In this document: piece after piece, positions 47,793-56,864 of the stretch
How positions within the stretch are numbered: the stretch's first letter is position 1
Layout of the letters: each line of letters begins with the position of its first letter
DNA from: Bog-473 sp963745665
Lineage (GTDB): Bacteria; Actinomycetota; Acidimicrobiia; Acidimicrobiales; RAAP-2
Direction: 5' to 3'
DNA: 64,000 bases
Assembly (NCBI GenBank): GCA_963745665.1
Contig: CAVUYE010000002.1
Span: 496,001 to 560,000, forward strand
Notes under the pieces: model-generated
Database searches by the model: none
The model's input: only the letters and a program-made list of their open reading frames with translations
Told to the model about the DNA's origin: nothing
Program-made: the position numbers and the translations under genes

Positions 47793-50218
47793 CCGTGACG
47801 CCGGGGAGCGGCGAGCACGCGCGCCTGTTCGACGTGACTGACGAGGAGGTGGGCGCCGAGGCCGCGGCGGTCACCGACGCCGAGGACGACCTCGCCATCA
47901 CGACGGCGGAGGGGGCCGACGACGGCCGGCGCCGGCGCCGGCGCAGCGCCACCTCGACCGGCGCATTCTCCGGCCGGCCCGCGGCGCTGGTCGACGACCT
48001 CACCCTGCCGCAGCGGGCCGCCGTGGAGCATCGCGGCGGCCCTCTCCTGATCATTGCCGGGGCCGGCTCGGGCAAGACACGGGTGCTCACCCGCCGCATC
48101 GCGCACCTGCTCGCCACCGGTGACGCGCCACCCTGGGGGATCCTCGCCATCACCTTCACCAACAAGGCGGCAGGGGAGATGCGCACGCGGGTAGCCGACC
48201 TGGTCGGTCCGCCCGCCGAGCGGATGTGGGTCTCCACCTTCCACTCGGCCTGCCTGCGCATCCTGCGCGCCAACGCCGACCGTCTGGGTTACCGCTCCGC
48301 TTTCACGGTGTACGACGACACCGACTCGCGCCGCCTGATCGAGATGATCACGGCCGAGCTCGGCTTCGACCAGAAGCGCCTCCCCTCGCGGGCGGTGCAG
48401 GGGGTCATCAGCCAGGCCAAGTCCGAGCTGGTGGACTACGAGACGTTCCGCGAGGACGCCCGCAACGGGCCGGACCCGTTCCGCAAGCGCATCGCCGACG
48501 TCTACGCCCAGTACCAGGGCCGGCTGCTCGGGGCGAACGCGCTCGACTTCGACGACCTGCTGATGGTGACGGCCAACCTGCTGCAGGCCTACGACGACGT
48601 GCGCGCCAAATACCAGGAGCGCTTCCGGCACATCCTCGTCGACGAGTTCCAGGACACGAACCACGCGCAGAACGAGATCGTCAAGTTGCTCGGCGAGGCG
48701 CACGGCAATGTGTGCGTGGTCGGCGACTCCGACCAGTCCGTGTACCGCTGGCGCGGTGCCGACATCCGCAACATCTTGGAGTTCGAGCGTGCCTTCCCCA
48801 ACGTGACCACCATCATGCTGGAGCAGAACTTCCGCTCGACCCAGACCATCCTCGATGCGGCGAACGCCGTCATCGCCAACAACGTCGGCCGGCAACCGAA
48901 GGAGCTCTTCACCGTCGGCGACACGGGGGGCCCGGTCGTGCGGTACCGGGCCGAGGACGAGCGCGACGAGGCGAACTGGGTGGCCAGCGAGATCCTGCGG
49001 CAGCACGCGTCGGGCGGGCTCACCTGGGGCGACTTCGCCGTCTTCTACCGCACCAACGCGCAGAGCCGACCGCTCGAGCTGTCCATGCAATTCAGCGGCA
49101 TCCCCTACAAGGTGGTGGGCGGCGCCAAGTTCTACGACCGCAAGGAGATCAAGGACATCCTGGCCTTCGTGCGCGTCCTGGCCAATCCGGACGACGAGGT
49201 GTCGGCGCGGCGCATCGTCAACGTCCCCAAGCGCGGCATCGGCGACACCTCGGTGGCCCGCCTGGCGGCCTGGGCCCAGGTGGAGCACGTCCCGTTCAGC
49301 GCGGCCATCGACCGCGCCGAGGGCGCCGGCCTCACCGGCAAGGCCCTCAAGGGCGCCGAGCAACTCGCCAAGACGCTGGCCGAGCTGCGCCCGCTGGTCC
49401 AGACGGTGAACCCGGCCGACTTTGTGCAGCTGGTGGCGGAGCGCACGGGCTACCTGGCCGAGCTGGTGGCGGAGCACACGCACGAGGCCGACGGGCGGAT
49501 CGAGAACCTGGCCGAGCTGGCCAGCCAGGCCGCCGACTTCGACGACGTCGTCGGATTCCTCGAGACGGTGGCGCTGGTGGCCGACTCCGACGAGATCGAC
49601 AGCGACGGGACCCGCGTCTCGTTGATGACGCTGCACACCGCCAAGGGACTGGAGTACCCGGCCGTCTTCGTGGTCGGGCTCGAAGAGGGGATCTTCCCGC
49701 ACTTCCGCTCCCTGGCCGAGCCGAGCGAGCTCGAGGAGGAGCGCCGTCTCTTCTATGTCGGGATCACCCGGGCCCGCCAGCACCTGGCCATTTCGCACGC
49801 CTGGTCGCGGACAGCCTGGGGCAAGACCCAGCCGGCCATGCCGAGCCGCTTCGTCACCGAGGTGCCCGCGCACCTGGTCGAGGACGTCGGGCTCGGGTCG
49901 CCCCGGCATGGCTCGGGCTACGACTCGCTCTCGGGCGAGGAGCACCTGCCGGGTGCGACCTTCGCCCCGGCCGTCCCCCTGGCCGCTGTCTCACGAGCCG
50001 CCCGGTCCGGTCCGGGTGGCGGGGCCGCCCCGCGGGGCAGCACCGGCGCCGAGGACCTCGGCCTGGTCGCCGGGGACGAGGTGGTGCACGACCACTGGGG
50101 CCGCGGCGTCGTCATCAGCGCCAAGGGCGAGGGATCCCGCGCCCAGGCCACCGTCCACTTCGACTCGGTGGGGAAGAAGAACCTGCTCTTGACGGCCACG
50201 CCGCTCAGGCGGGCCTGA
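47789..50218 (+). CDS. pcrA: ATP-dependent DNA helicase PcrA/UvrD
   Basis: SF1A 3'-5' helicase for repair and replication-fork maintenance. GTG 47789 overlaps the guaA stop; GTG 47783 and 47795 are alternatives. About 809 residues. Motifs in order: Q-motif LTLPQRAAVEH, I GAGSGKT, II VDEFQDTN, III GDSDQSVYRWRGA, IV EQNFRST, V MTLHTAKGLEYP, VI LFYVGITRAR. An acidic/basic N-terminal extension (~65 residues) and a C-terminal Tudor-like domain (GDEVVHDHWGRGVVISAKGE) complete it. Confidence 0.96.
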   Translation: MTVTPGSGEHARLFDVTDEEVGAEAAAVTDAEDDLAITTAEGADDGRRRRRRSATSTGAFSGRPAALVDDLTLPQRAAVEHRGGPLLIIAGAGSGKTRVLTRRIAHLLATGDAPPWGILAITFTNKAAGEMRTRVADLVGPPAERMWVSTFHSACLRILRANADRLGYRSAFTVYDDTDSRRLIEMITAELGFDQKRLPSRAVQGVISQAKSELVDYETFREDARNGPDPFRKRIADVYAQYQGRLLGANALDFDDLLMVTANLLQAYDDVRAKYQERFRHILVDEFQDTNHAQNEIVKLLGEAHGNVCVVGDSDQSVYRWRGADIRNILEFERAFPNVTTIMLEQNFRSTQTILDAANAVIANNVGRQPKELFTVGDTGGPVVRYRAEDERDEANWVASEILRQHASGGLTWGDFAVFYRTNAQSRPLELSMQFSGIPYKVVGGAKFYDRKEIKDILAFVRVLANPDDEVSARRIVNVPKRGIGDTSVARLAAWAQVEHVPFSAAIDRAEGAGLTGKALKGAEQLAKTLAELRPLVQTVNPADFVQLVAERTGYLAELVAEHTHEADGRIENLAELASQAADFDDVVGFLETVALVADSDEIDSDGTRVSLMTLHTAKGLEYPAVFVVGLEEGIFPHFRSLAEPSELEEERRLFYVGITRARQHLAISHAWSRTAWGKTQPAMPSRFVTEVPAHLVEDVGLGSPRHGSGYDSLSGEEHLPGATFAPAVPLAAVSRAARSGPGGGAAPRGSTGAEDLGLVAGDEVVHDHWGRGVVISAKGEGSRAQATVHFDSVGKKNLLLTATPLRRA

Positions 50219-50253
50219 GAGTTCCCGGTCTGGCGTCCACACCAGGGCGTCCG

Positions 50254-50259
50254 TATCCT
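50254..50259 (+). promoter_or_regulatory. Candidate -10 of the B12-binding gene
   Basis: TATCCT nine bases before the ATG at 50269, no ribosome-binding site in between; fits a leaderless or near-leaderless start. Confidence 0.35.
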
Positions 50260-50268
50260 GGGACGAGC

Positions 50269-50685
50269 ATGAAACGTCCCTACAGGGTGGTCGTGGCCAA
50301 GCCGGGCCTCGACGGCCACGACCGCGGGGCCAAGGTGATCGCCCGGGCGCTGCGCGACGCCGGGTTCGAGGTGGTCTACACCGGGTTGCACCAGACGCCC
50401 GAGCAGGTGGTGCAGGCCGTGGTACAGGAGGACGCCGACGCCGTCGGGCTGTCGCTCCTCTCCGGTGCCCACCTCACCCTCGTGCCCAAGGTCGTCAAGC
50501 TGCTGGCCGACGTCGGGCGCGGCGACGTCCTCGTCATCGTGGGCGGGATTATTCCCGAAAGTGACATCCCGGTCCTCCAGGAGCAGGGCGTGGCCCACGT
50601 CTTCACGCCCGGCGCACCGCTCGACTCCATCGGCTCGTGGCTTTCCGAGGCCCTCGACCAGCGCGAGGAGGCGCTCGGGGCCTGA
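50269..50685 (+). CDS. Stand-alone B12-binding domain, methylmalonyl-CoA mutase C-terminal type
   Basis: 138 residues. Begins KRPYRVVVAKPGLDGHDRGA, containing the DxHxxG motif whose His replaces the lower axial ligand of cobalamin. The SLLSGAHLTLVP and GGIIPESDIPVLQEQGVAHV segments complete the Rossmann-like fold. It is the small subunit of a split acyl-CoA mutase, or the partner of one; the large catalytic subunit is not in the window. It lies upstream of sucC-sucD, which use the succinyl-CoA such mutases make. Confidence 0.9.
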   Translation: MKRPYRVVVAKPGLDGHDRGAKVIARALRDAGFEVVYTGLHQTPEQVVQAVVQEDADAVGLSLLSGAHLTLVPKVVKLLADVGRGDVLVIVGGIIPESDIPVLQEQGVAHVFTPGAPLDSIGSWLSEALDQREEALGA

Positions 50686-50761
50686 CCGCTGCACCGCTGC
50701 ACCGCTTCTTTTCCACCCCCACCCACGCGCCGACGCGCGAGACAAGGAGACAGCACCCAAA

Positions 50762-51904
50762 GTGGATCTGTACGAGTACCAGGGCAAGCAGTACTTCGCC
50801 CGCTTCGGCATCCCCACCTCCCCCGGAGGGGTGGCCGACACGGTGGACGAGGCCGTCGAGCAGGCCGAGTCAGCGGGCTACCCCGTCGTGGTCAAGGCCC
50901 AGGTGAAGGTCGGTGGTCGCGGCAAGGCGGGCGGCGTCAAGCTGGCGGCCGACGCCGACGAGGTGCGCCTGCACGCCGGCAACATCCTGGGGCTCGACAT
51001 CAAGGGCCACGTGGTGAAGCGCCTTTGGGTGGAACACGCCTCGGACATCGCCAAGGAGTACTACGCCAGCTTCACGCTGGACCGCCCGCAGAAGCTGCAT
51101 CTCGGCATGCTGTCGGCCGAGGGTGGTGTCGAGATCGAGGAAGTGGCGGAGACCAACCCCGACGCCATCGCCAAGATCCACATCGACCCGGTGAGCGGCC
51201 TCACGGAAGAGACGGCCCGCGAGTGGGTTGACCGGGCAGAGCTCGACCCCGAGGCGCGGGAGCAAGCGGCCACTCTGCTGGTCCGTCTCTACCACTGCTA
51301 CGTCGAGGGCGACTGCGATCTCGCCGAGATCAACCCGTTGATCCTCACCCCCGAAGGCAAGGTGCACGCGCTCGACGCCAAGGTGACGCTCGACGAGAAC
51401 GCCACGTTCCGCCACCCCGAGTGGGAGGAGTACGAGGACGACTCAGACATCGACCCCCGCGAGAAGATGGCCAAGGAGAGGGGCCTCAATTACATCGGCT
51501 TGTCGGGCACCGTGGGCATCATTGCCAACGGTGCCGGCCTCGCCATGAGCACCCTCGACGTAGTGACCCAGGTGGGAGGCGAAGCGGCCAACTTCCTCGA
51601 CATCGGCGGCGGTGCGAACGCCGACGTCATGGCGGCCGCGCTCGAGGTCATCAACGCCGACCCGGCGGTGAAGTCGATCTTCGTCAACATTTTCGGCGGC
51701 ATCACCCGCGTCGACGAGGTGGCCAAGGGCATCATCGAGGCCATGGGCCGGGTCAAGCTCAGTTCGCCCGTCGTCATGCGGCTCGACGGCACCAACGCAG
51801 TCGAGGGCCGTGCGCTGCTGGCCGACCACCTGTCGGACACGCTCATCGCCGAGCCCACCATGCTCGAAGCCGCCCGCCGGGCTGTCAGCCTGGCCACGGC
51901 GTAG
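50762..51904 (+). CDS. sucC: Succinyl-CoA synthetase beta subunit
   Basis: TCA-cycle enzyme making nucleoside triphosphate from succinyl-CoA. GTG 50762, 380 residues (VDLYEYQGKQYFARFGIP). ATP-grasp domain with VKAQVKVGGRGKAGGVKLA; the C-terminal ligase domain has NFLDIGGGANADVM and NIFGGITRVDEVAKG. GACAAGGAGA upstream. Forms a heteromer with SucD, encoded 31 nt downstream. Confidence 0.97.
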   Translation: MDLYEYQGKQYFARFGIPTSPGGVADTVDEAVEQAESAGYPVVVKAQVKVGGRGKAGGVKLAADADEVRLHAGNILGLDIKGHVVKRLWVEHASDIAKEYYASFTLDRPQKLHLGMLSAEGGVEIEEVAETNPDAIAKIHIDPVSGLTEETAREWVDRAELDPEAREQAATLLVRLYHCYVEGDCDLAEINPLILTPEGKVHALDAKVTLDENATFRHPEWEEYEDDSDIDPREKMAKERGLNYIGLSGTVGIIANGAGLAMSTLDVVTQVGGEAANFLDIGGGANADVMAAALEVINADPAVKSIFVNIFGGITRVDEVAKGIIEAMGRVKLSSPVVMRLDGTNAVEGRALLADHLSDTLIAEPTMLEAARRAVSLATA

Positions 51905-51935
51905 CCCTCGCACCCGAGAGAGAACAGGAACCAAC

Positions 51936-52826
51936 GTGAGCATCTTCGTCGACGAGACGACCAAGGTCGTGATTCAAGGCATCAGCCCGACGAGCCAAGG
52001 GCTCTATCACGGCCTACGAAACAAGGCCTACGGCACCAAGGTCGTCGGTGGCACCAATCCCAAGCGGGGCGGTGAGGAGATCGAAGGGATCGCCGTCTAC
52101 GCCTCCGCCGCCGAAGCGGTCAAGGAGACCGGGGCGACGGCGTCGTTCATTTCTGTGCCGCCGCGTGGCGCGGCCGACGCCATCATCGAGGCGGCCGAGG
52201 CCGGCATCGCCTTCATCGTGTGCATCACCGAGGGCATCCCGGCCCAGGACGAGGCGGTGGTCTACAACCGCCTGGTCGAGGAATTCCCGGGGACACGACT
52301 CCTGGGGCCGAACTGCCCCGGCATCATCAGCCCCGGGAAGTGCAACATCGGCATCACCTCGGGCGATATCGCGCTCGCGGGAGGACCCGTCGGCATCGTC
52401 TCACGGTCGGGCACCCTGACCTACCAGGCCCTACACGAGCTCTCCCAGCAGGGCATCGGCCAGACCACCTGTGTGGGCATCGGCGGCGATCCCGTGCCGG
52501 GGACGAACTTCATCGACTGCCTGGCCGCCTTCGAGGCGGACCCCGAGACCAAGGCCGTCATGATGATCGGCGAGATCGGCGGCTCAGAGGAGGAGCGCGC
52601 CGCCGAGTTCATCGCCTCGAACATGACGAAGCCGGTGGCGGCCTACATCGCGGGTGTCACCGCCCCCCCGGGTCGCAAGATGGGCCACGCCGGCGCCATC
52701 ATCTCCGGCTCCTCCGGGACGGCGCAGGCCAAGATGGAGGCGCTGGCCGCCGCCGGTGTGCAGGTGGCCGAGAACCCGACCGAGTGCGGCGAGAAGATGG
52801 TGGCCATCGTGCGGGGGCTCGGCTGA
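51936..52826 (+). CDS. sucD: Succinyl-CoA synthetase alpha subunit
   Basis: GTG 51936, 296 residues. CoA-binding Rossmann domain first, then GPNCPGIISPGKCNIGI and the phosphohistidine in RKMGHAGAIISG. Paired with sucC. It converges on the next, minus-strand gene with a 26-nt gap. Confidence 0.97.
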   Translation: MSIFVDETTKVVIQGISPTSQGLYHGLRNKAYGTKVVGGTNPKRGGEEIEGIAVYASAAEAVKETGATASFISVPPRGAADAIIEAAEAGIAFIVCITEGIPAQDEAVVYNRLVEEFPGTRLLGPNCPGIISPGKCNIGITSGDIALAGGPVGIVSRSGTLTYQALHELSQQGIGQTTCVGIGGDPVPGTNFIDCLAAFEADPETKAVMMIGEIGGSEEERAAEFIASNMTKPVAAYIAGVTAPPGRKMGHAGAIISGSSGTAQAKMEALAAAGVQVAENPTECGEKMVAIVRGLG

Positions 52827-52852
52827 ACCACCCGCACGATGGCGCGCGGGGT

Positions 52853-53548
52853 TCAGGCCGGGACGGGTTGGGACGGCGCAGCGCTCATTGATGCCGCGCC
52901 CTCCGGGCTCCCACCGAGGGTGCCCCGCCTCTGCTTGACGGCGATCACGATGCCGGTGGCGATGAGCCACACCGGGAACCCGAAGAGGAACCCGAAGAGG
53001 CTCAGCGGGCCGGCCATGCCGATGACCGCTACCACGACGGAGTACCACCCGAGCGACTTGGGCAACGGGTCCGGTCCCCGGTTGAGCAGGATGCCCAAGC
53101 CGGTCGACAGGGTCAGGAAGATCATGCCGGCGAGGAGAAGCAGCTCATTGTTCTGCTCGTAAAAGTTGATGAAGTGGGCCACGGCGTAATCGTGGTTATG
53201 CGAGGCCAAAATGACCGTCATCGTGAAGCTGCCCGAGACGATGGTCGAGCCGACCAGCAGGATGCCCGAGGCGAAAGCGATGTTGGGCCAGAGACGCTGT
53301 CCACCGACTTGCACGAGCACGCTGCGGAGCTGGGTCACGAAGACCAAGAGCAGGAAGAGGGCCAGACCGACCAGCCAGAATGTTGCCCACTGCTGGTTCA
53401 CGTGGGTGTTGTACCAGTGGGCCACGGAAACTCCCGACGCGTTCTCGTTGGGCTGGCCACCCGAGAACGGCCCGAACGAGACGAAGAGCAACGCGACGAT
53501 GAGCACGCCGATCAGCCACATCCAGCGATTGATGCCTGAATCTTTCAT
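52853..53548 (-). CDS. Multi-pass membrane protein of unknown function
   Basis: 231 residues from ATG 53548 with GGGAGGGACGACAC upstream. About six hydrophobic segments: near residues 8-27, 55-75, 90-115, 138-158, 168-185 and 190-210. A His/Asn-rich loop (ASHNHDYAVAHFINFYEQNN) sits between the third and fourth. No family recognised. It shares the 218-nt intergenic region 53549-53766 with a divergent K+ channel gene. Confidence 0.8.
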   Translation of the reverse strand: MKDSGINRWMWLIGVLIVALLFVSFGPFSGGQPNENASGVSVAHWYNTHVNQQWATFWLVGLALFLLLVFVTQLRSVLVQVGGQRLWPNIAFASGILLVGSTIVSGSFTMTVILASHNHDYAVAHFINFYEQNNELLLLAGMIFLTLSTGLGILLNRGPDPLPKSLGWYSVVVAVIGMAGPLSLFGFLFGFPVWLIATGIVIAVKQRRGTLGGSPEGAASMSAAPSQPVPA

Positions 53549-53751
53549 GTGTCGTCCCTCCCTTTTGTCCGATGACGGACCTTTGGGATCGTGACCCAGC
53601 GTGCGCCCCTGGAGACGCTCGCACGCACGCTCCTTGTCCCAGTGTGTGCCGGCTCCTCCCGCAGGCAAAGGGGGTTCGCACGACATCGGTCCAGGGGGGT
53701 TAGCACCCCCCTCACCCTCAGCGGATACCCCACTTCGGCCCCCTGCCTCGT

Positions 53752-53757
53752 TAGCGT
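53752..53757 (+). promoter_or_regulatory. Candidate -10 of the K+ channel gene
   Basis: TAGCGT nine bases before ATG 53767. The rest of the divergent region 53549-53751 shows no gene. Confidence 0.35.
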
Positions 53758-53766
53758 CGTGGTGCG

Positions 53767-54390
53767 ATGGAGCCAGGAGATCCCCCGACTGACTCGGGTC
53801 CCCGCACGTGGCTGACCCGCAAGGATCGCGTCGCCTCCGAACCGCTTCGTCTGGCTGACCTCCCACCGGCGGTCCGCCGGCGCGCCATCTTCCGTTGTGG
53901 CGCGACCGTCGTCCTGTGCTGGGTCTTCCTCATCGGGGCGTTCTACGTGGTGCCGATCGGCCACGAGTCCGGATTGCGCGCCGGTGTACGCCTGGGTGTC
54001 GACGTTGCGCTCATCACCGCCGTGTTCGCCTGGCAGATCAGACGGATCTCGCTGGCCGAGCTCCCTGAGCTGCGCGCCATCGAGGCCCTGGGCATTGTGA
54101 TCGCGCTGTTCCTCGTCCTGTTCTCGGGCATCTACCTGGCCATGTCACACGAGGAGGCGGCGACCTTCACGCAACGCCTCGACCACACGCGGGCCCTGTA
54201 CTTCACGGTCTCCGTCTTCTCGACGGTCGGCTTCGGCGACATCACGCCGAGGACCGACCCGGCGCGGCTCGTCGTCTCGGCGCAGATGCTGCTCGACCTC
54301 GCCATCATTGGCGCCGCCGTTCGCCTCATCTTCAATGCGGCGCGCAGCCGCATCACTCCGGCCCCACCGGTGGCGGCCGAGCAGTCGTAG
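53767..54390 (+). CDS. Two-pore-loop type potassium channel
   Basis: 207 residues. Four hydrophobic segments: two N-terminal (about 42-62 and 72-90), then an Ion_trans_2 pair around the pore. The selectivity filter STVGFGD is intact (K+ signature GFGD/GYGD). No C-terminal RCK/TrkA regulatory domain is attached. The N-terminus is cytoplasmic and charged. Confidence 0.87.
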   Translation: MEPGDPPTDSGPRTWLTRKDRVASEPLRLADLPPAVRRRAIFRCGATVVLCWVFLIGAFYVVPIGHESGLRAGVRLGVDVALITAVFAWQIRRISLAELPELRAIEALGIVIALFLVLFSGIYLAMSHEEAATFTQRLDHTRALYFTVSVFSTVGFGDITPRTDPARLVVSAQMLLDLAIIGAAVRLIFNAARSRITPAPPVAAEQS

Positions 54391-54603
54391 CGCCCTTCCG
54401 GAAGCGGTGTGGGCGATGACGGCCCGAGGTGGGTGCGAGCCCGGCGCCGTGCCGGCGGCCGCCCTGGACCGTGCCGCCCGGAGGTCCTCCCGGCCCGGGG
54501 TGTGAGCAGTTGCCTGACCAGGTGGTAACGGCTGACGCCGAGCGGATGCCTGCGAACACGCACCGTCCGCTCTCGAGCATCCGGGAACGGCAGTCGTTCC
54601 CGC

Positions 54604-54609
54604 TACATT
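54604..54609 (+). promoter_or_regulatory. -10 element of purN, leaderless type
   Basis: TACATT with six bases to GTG 54616, so the transcript would begin at or next to the start codon. No ribosome-binding site is visible. The gap 54391-54603 holds no gene. Confidence 0.5.
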
Positions 54610-54615
54610 GACGTG

Positions 54616-55290
54616 GTGCGCCTCGCTGTTCTTGTCTCGGGTTCCGGGACGATCCTGCGAGCGATGTTCGAGGCGGGGCTCCCCGTCACCACCGTCCTCT
54701 CGGACCGGCCCTGCGCCGGGCTCGATCTGGCCGAGGAGCATGGGGCGGCGGCCGAGCTGATCGACCGCACGCTCTACGGCGGCTTCGGTCCCGAGTTCGA
54801 CCGGGCCGGGCTCACCGCCACCGTGGCGGCCACGCTGGTGGCCCACCAGGTCGACCTCGTGGCCATGGCCGGCTTCGGGACCGTCATGACCGAGGCCGTG
54901 CACCGTGCCTTCCCCAACCGGATCCTGAACACGCACCCGAGCCTGCTCCCGGCCTTCCCGGGGTGGCACGGGGTGCGCGACGCCCTGGCGGCGGGCGTGT
55001 CCGAGACCGGCTGCACGGTGCACGTCGCCACGGTGGAGTTGGATGCCGGGCCGATCCTGGCGCAGGAGGTGGTGCCGGTGCTGCCGGGCGACACCGAGGC
55101 GTCCCTCCACGAGCGGATCAAGGTGGTCGAGCGCACCCTCTATCCCGCCACTGTGGCGTGGGCGCTCGGGGAGCTCGAGGCCGGTCGCCCCGTCGTCGGA
55201 CCGGCCCGGCAGGCGGTGCGGTCCGCCGCCGGTACATCATCTGCAGGAAGAGAGAGAAGACAAGGAGCAGACTCGGAGATGACGTCGTGA
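54616..55290 (+). CDS. purN: Phosphoribosylglycinamide formyltransferase
   Basis: Third step of purine synthesis, using 10-formyl-THF. 224 residues from GTG 54616; GTG 54613 is possible. Formyl-folate site NTHPSLLPAFPGW, catalytic His in GCTVHVATVELDAGP. The N-terminal VSGSGTILRAMFEA differs from the usual SGSGSNLQAL but keeps the loop. Stop overlaps purH (GTGA). Confidence 0.94.
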   Translation: MRLAVLVSGSGTILRAMFEAGLPVTTVLSDRPCAGLDLAEEHGAAAELIDRTLYGGFGPEFDRAGLTATVAATLVAHQVDLVAMAGFGTVMTEAVHRAFPNRILNTHPSLLPAFPGWHGVRDALAAGVSETGCTVHVATVELDAGPILAQEVVPVLPGDTEASLHERIKVVERTLYPATVAWALGELEAGRPVVGPARQAVRSAAGTSSAGRERRQGADSEMTS

Positions 55291-56864
55291 GAGCCCTACT
55301 GTCCGTGTACGACAAGGAGGGTCTGGTCGAGCTGGCCCAAGGTCTCTCGGACCTCGGGTGGGAACTGGTCGCCAGCGGGAACACGTCGGCCAGGTTGCGT
55401 GAGGCCGGCATCGCGCACCTCGAGGTGGCGGACGTGACCGGCTCGCCCGAGATGCTCGGCGGACGGGTGAAGACGCTGCACCCCAAAATCCATGGTGGCA
55501 TCCTCGCCGATCGCTCCAAGCCCGAGCACCGCGACGACCTGGCAACCAACGGAATCGAGGCCATCGATCTCGTGGTCTCGAACCTGTACCCGTTCTCTTC
55601 GGACCCCTCCGTTGAGCTGATCGATATCGGCGGTCCGGCGATGGTGCGCGCCGCGGCCAAGAACCACGAGCACGTCGGGATCGTCACCTCGCCGGCCGAT
55701 TACCCCGTCGTGCTCGAGGAGCTGCGCGCCGCCGGCTCGCTGTCGGCGGCCACGCGCCGGCGCCTCGCCCGCGCCGCCTTCGCGCACACCGCCGCCTACG
55801 ACGCGGCCATCGTCGCCTGGCTCGACGCGGGCGGGCCCACCCCTGTCGCCGACCTCGACGGCGCCACCGCCGCCGACACGGAAGAGTCCGCGCTGTCCGC
55901 CGTGCTCCCACCGACGCTGCATCTCACACTCGAGCGCACCGAGGTGCTGCGCTACGGGGAGAACCCGCACCAGCGCGGCTCGCGCTACCGCATCGCGGGC
56001 ACCGCGAGTTGGTGGGACGCCATGGTGCAGCACGGCGGGAACCCGCTGTCCTACCTCAACCTCTTCGACGGCGATGCCGCCTGGCGCCTGGTGCACGAGC
56101 TGGCGGCGGACGCCGGAGCCGGGCAGGCCGCCGTCGCCATCATCAAGCACGCCAACCCGTGTGGCGCCGCCGTCGCCCACAACCTCGTCACCGCGTACGA
56201 GCGGGCACTCGAGTGCGACGTGCAGAGCGCCTTCGGGGGCGTGGTGGCCATCGGCGGCGACGTCACCGCAGAGGTTGCCGACGCCGTTGCCGCCGGGCCG
56301 CAGGCCGACGTGATTATCGCCGCCTCGTACACGCCGGAGGCACTCGAGAAGCTCACCGGCCGCCGCAAGGCGACCCGGCTGTTGTCGGGCCCGGCTCCGG
56401 AGCAGGCGGTGCGCCAGCTGCGCAGCCTCGGATCGAGTGTGCTGGTGCAGGACGCCGACGCGTTCCTGACGCCCCGCTCGGAGTGGCGGGTTGTCACCGC
56501 GCGCGCACCGTCCGAGGACGAATGCCGCGACCTCGTCCTGGCCTGGCGCGTCTGCGGTCGCACCACCTCCAACGCCATCGCCGTCGTCACCGCCGGCCAG
56601 GCGGTGGGCGTCGGTGCGGGCCAGCAATCCCGGGTCGTCGCCGCCGAGATCGCCGTGCAGAAGGCGGGCGAGCGGGCCAAGGGCGGAGCAGGGGCCAGCG
56701 ACGCCTTCTTCCCGTTCCCGGACGGGCTGCTCGTGCTGGCCGACGCCGGCGTCACGGCCGTGGTCCAACCAGGCGGGTCGGTGAAGGACCCCGACGTCAT
56801 TGCCGCCGCCGACCAGGCAGGGCTGGCGATGGTCATGACCGGCGAACGGCACTTCCGGCACTGA
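55287..56864 (+). CDS. purH: Bifunctional AICAR transformylase / IMP cyclohydrolase
   Basis: Last two steps of IMP synthesis. GTG 55287, 525 residues. N-terminal cyclohydrolase (ALLSVYDKEGLVELAQGL, then GRVKTLHPKIHGGILADR); C-terminal transformylase with the catalytic Lys-His pair in IIKHANPCGAAV and GASDAFFPFPDG. Overlaps purN by four bases and folD by one. Confidence 0.97.
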   Translation: MRALLSVYDKEGLVELAQGLSDLGWELVASGNTSARLREAGIAHLEVADVTGSPEMLGGRVKTLHPKIHGGILADRSKPEHRDDLATNGIEAIDLVVSNLYPFSSDPSVELIDIGGPAMVRAAAKNHEHVGIVTSPADYPVVLEELRAAGSLSAATRRRLARAAFAHTAAYDAAIVAWLDAGGPTPVADLDGATAADTEESALSAVLPPTLHLTLERTEVLRYGENPHQRGSRYRIAGTASWWDAMVQHGGNPLSYLNLFDGDAAWRLVHELAADAGAGQAAVAIIKHANPCGAAVAHNLVTAYERALECDVQSAFGGVVAIGGDVTAEVADAVAAGPQADVIIAASYTPEALEKLTGRRKATRLLSGPAPEQAVRQLRSLGSSVLVQDADAFLTPRSEWRVVTARAPSEDECRDLVLAWRVCGRTTSNAIAVVTAGQAVGVGAGQQSRVVAAEIAVQKAGERAKGGAGASDAFFPFPDGLLVLADAGVTAVVQPGGSVKDPDVIAAADQAGLAMVMTGERHFRH

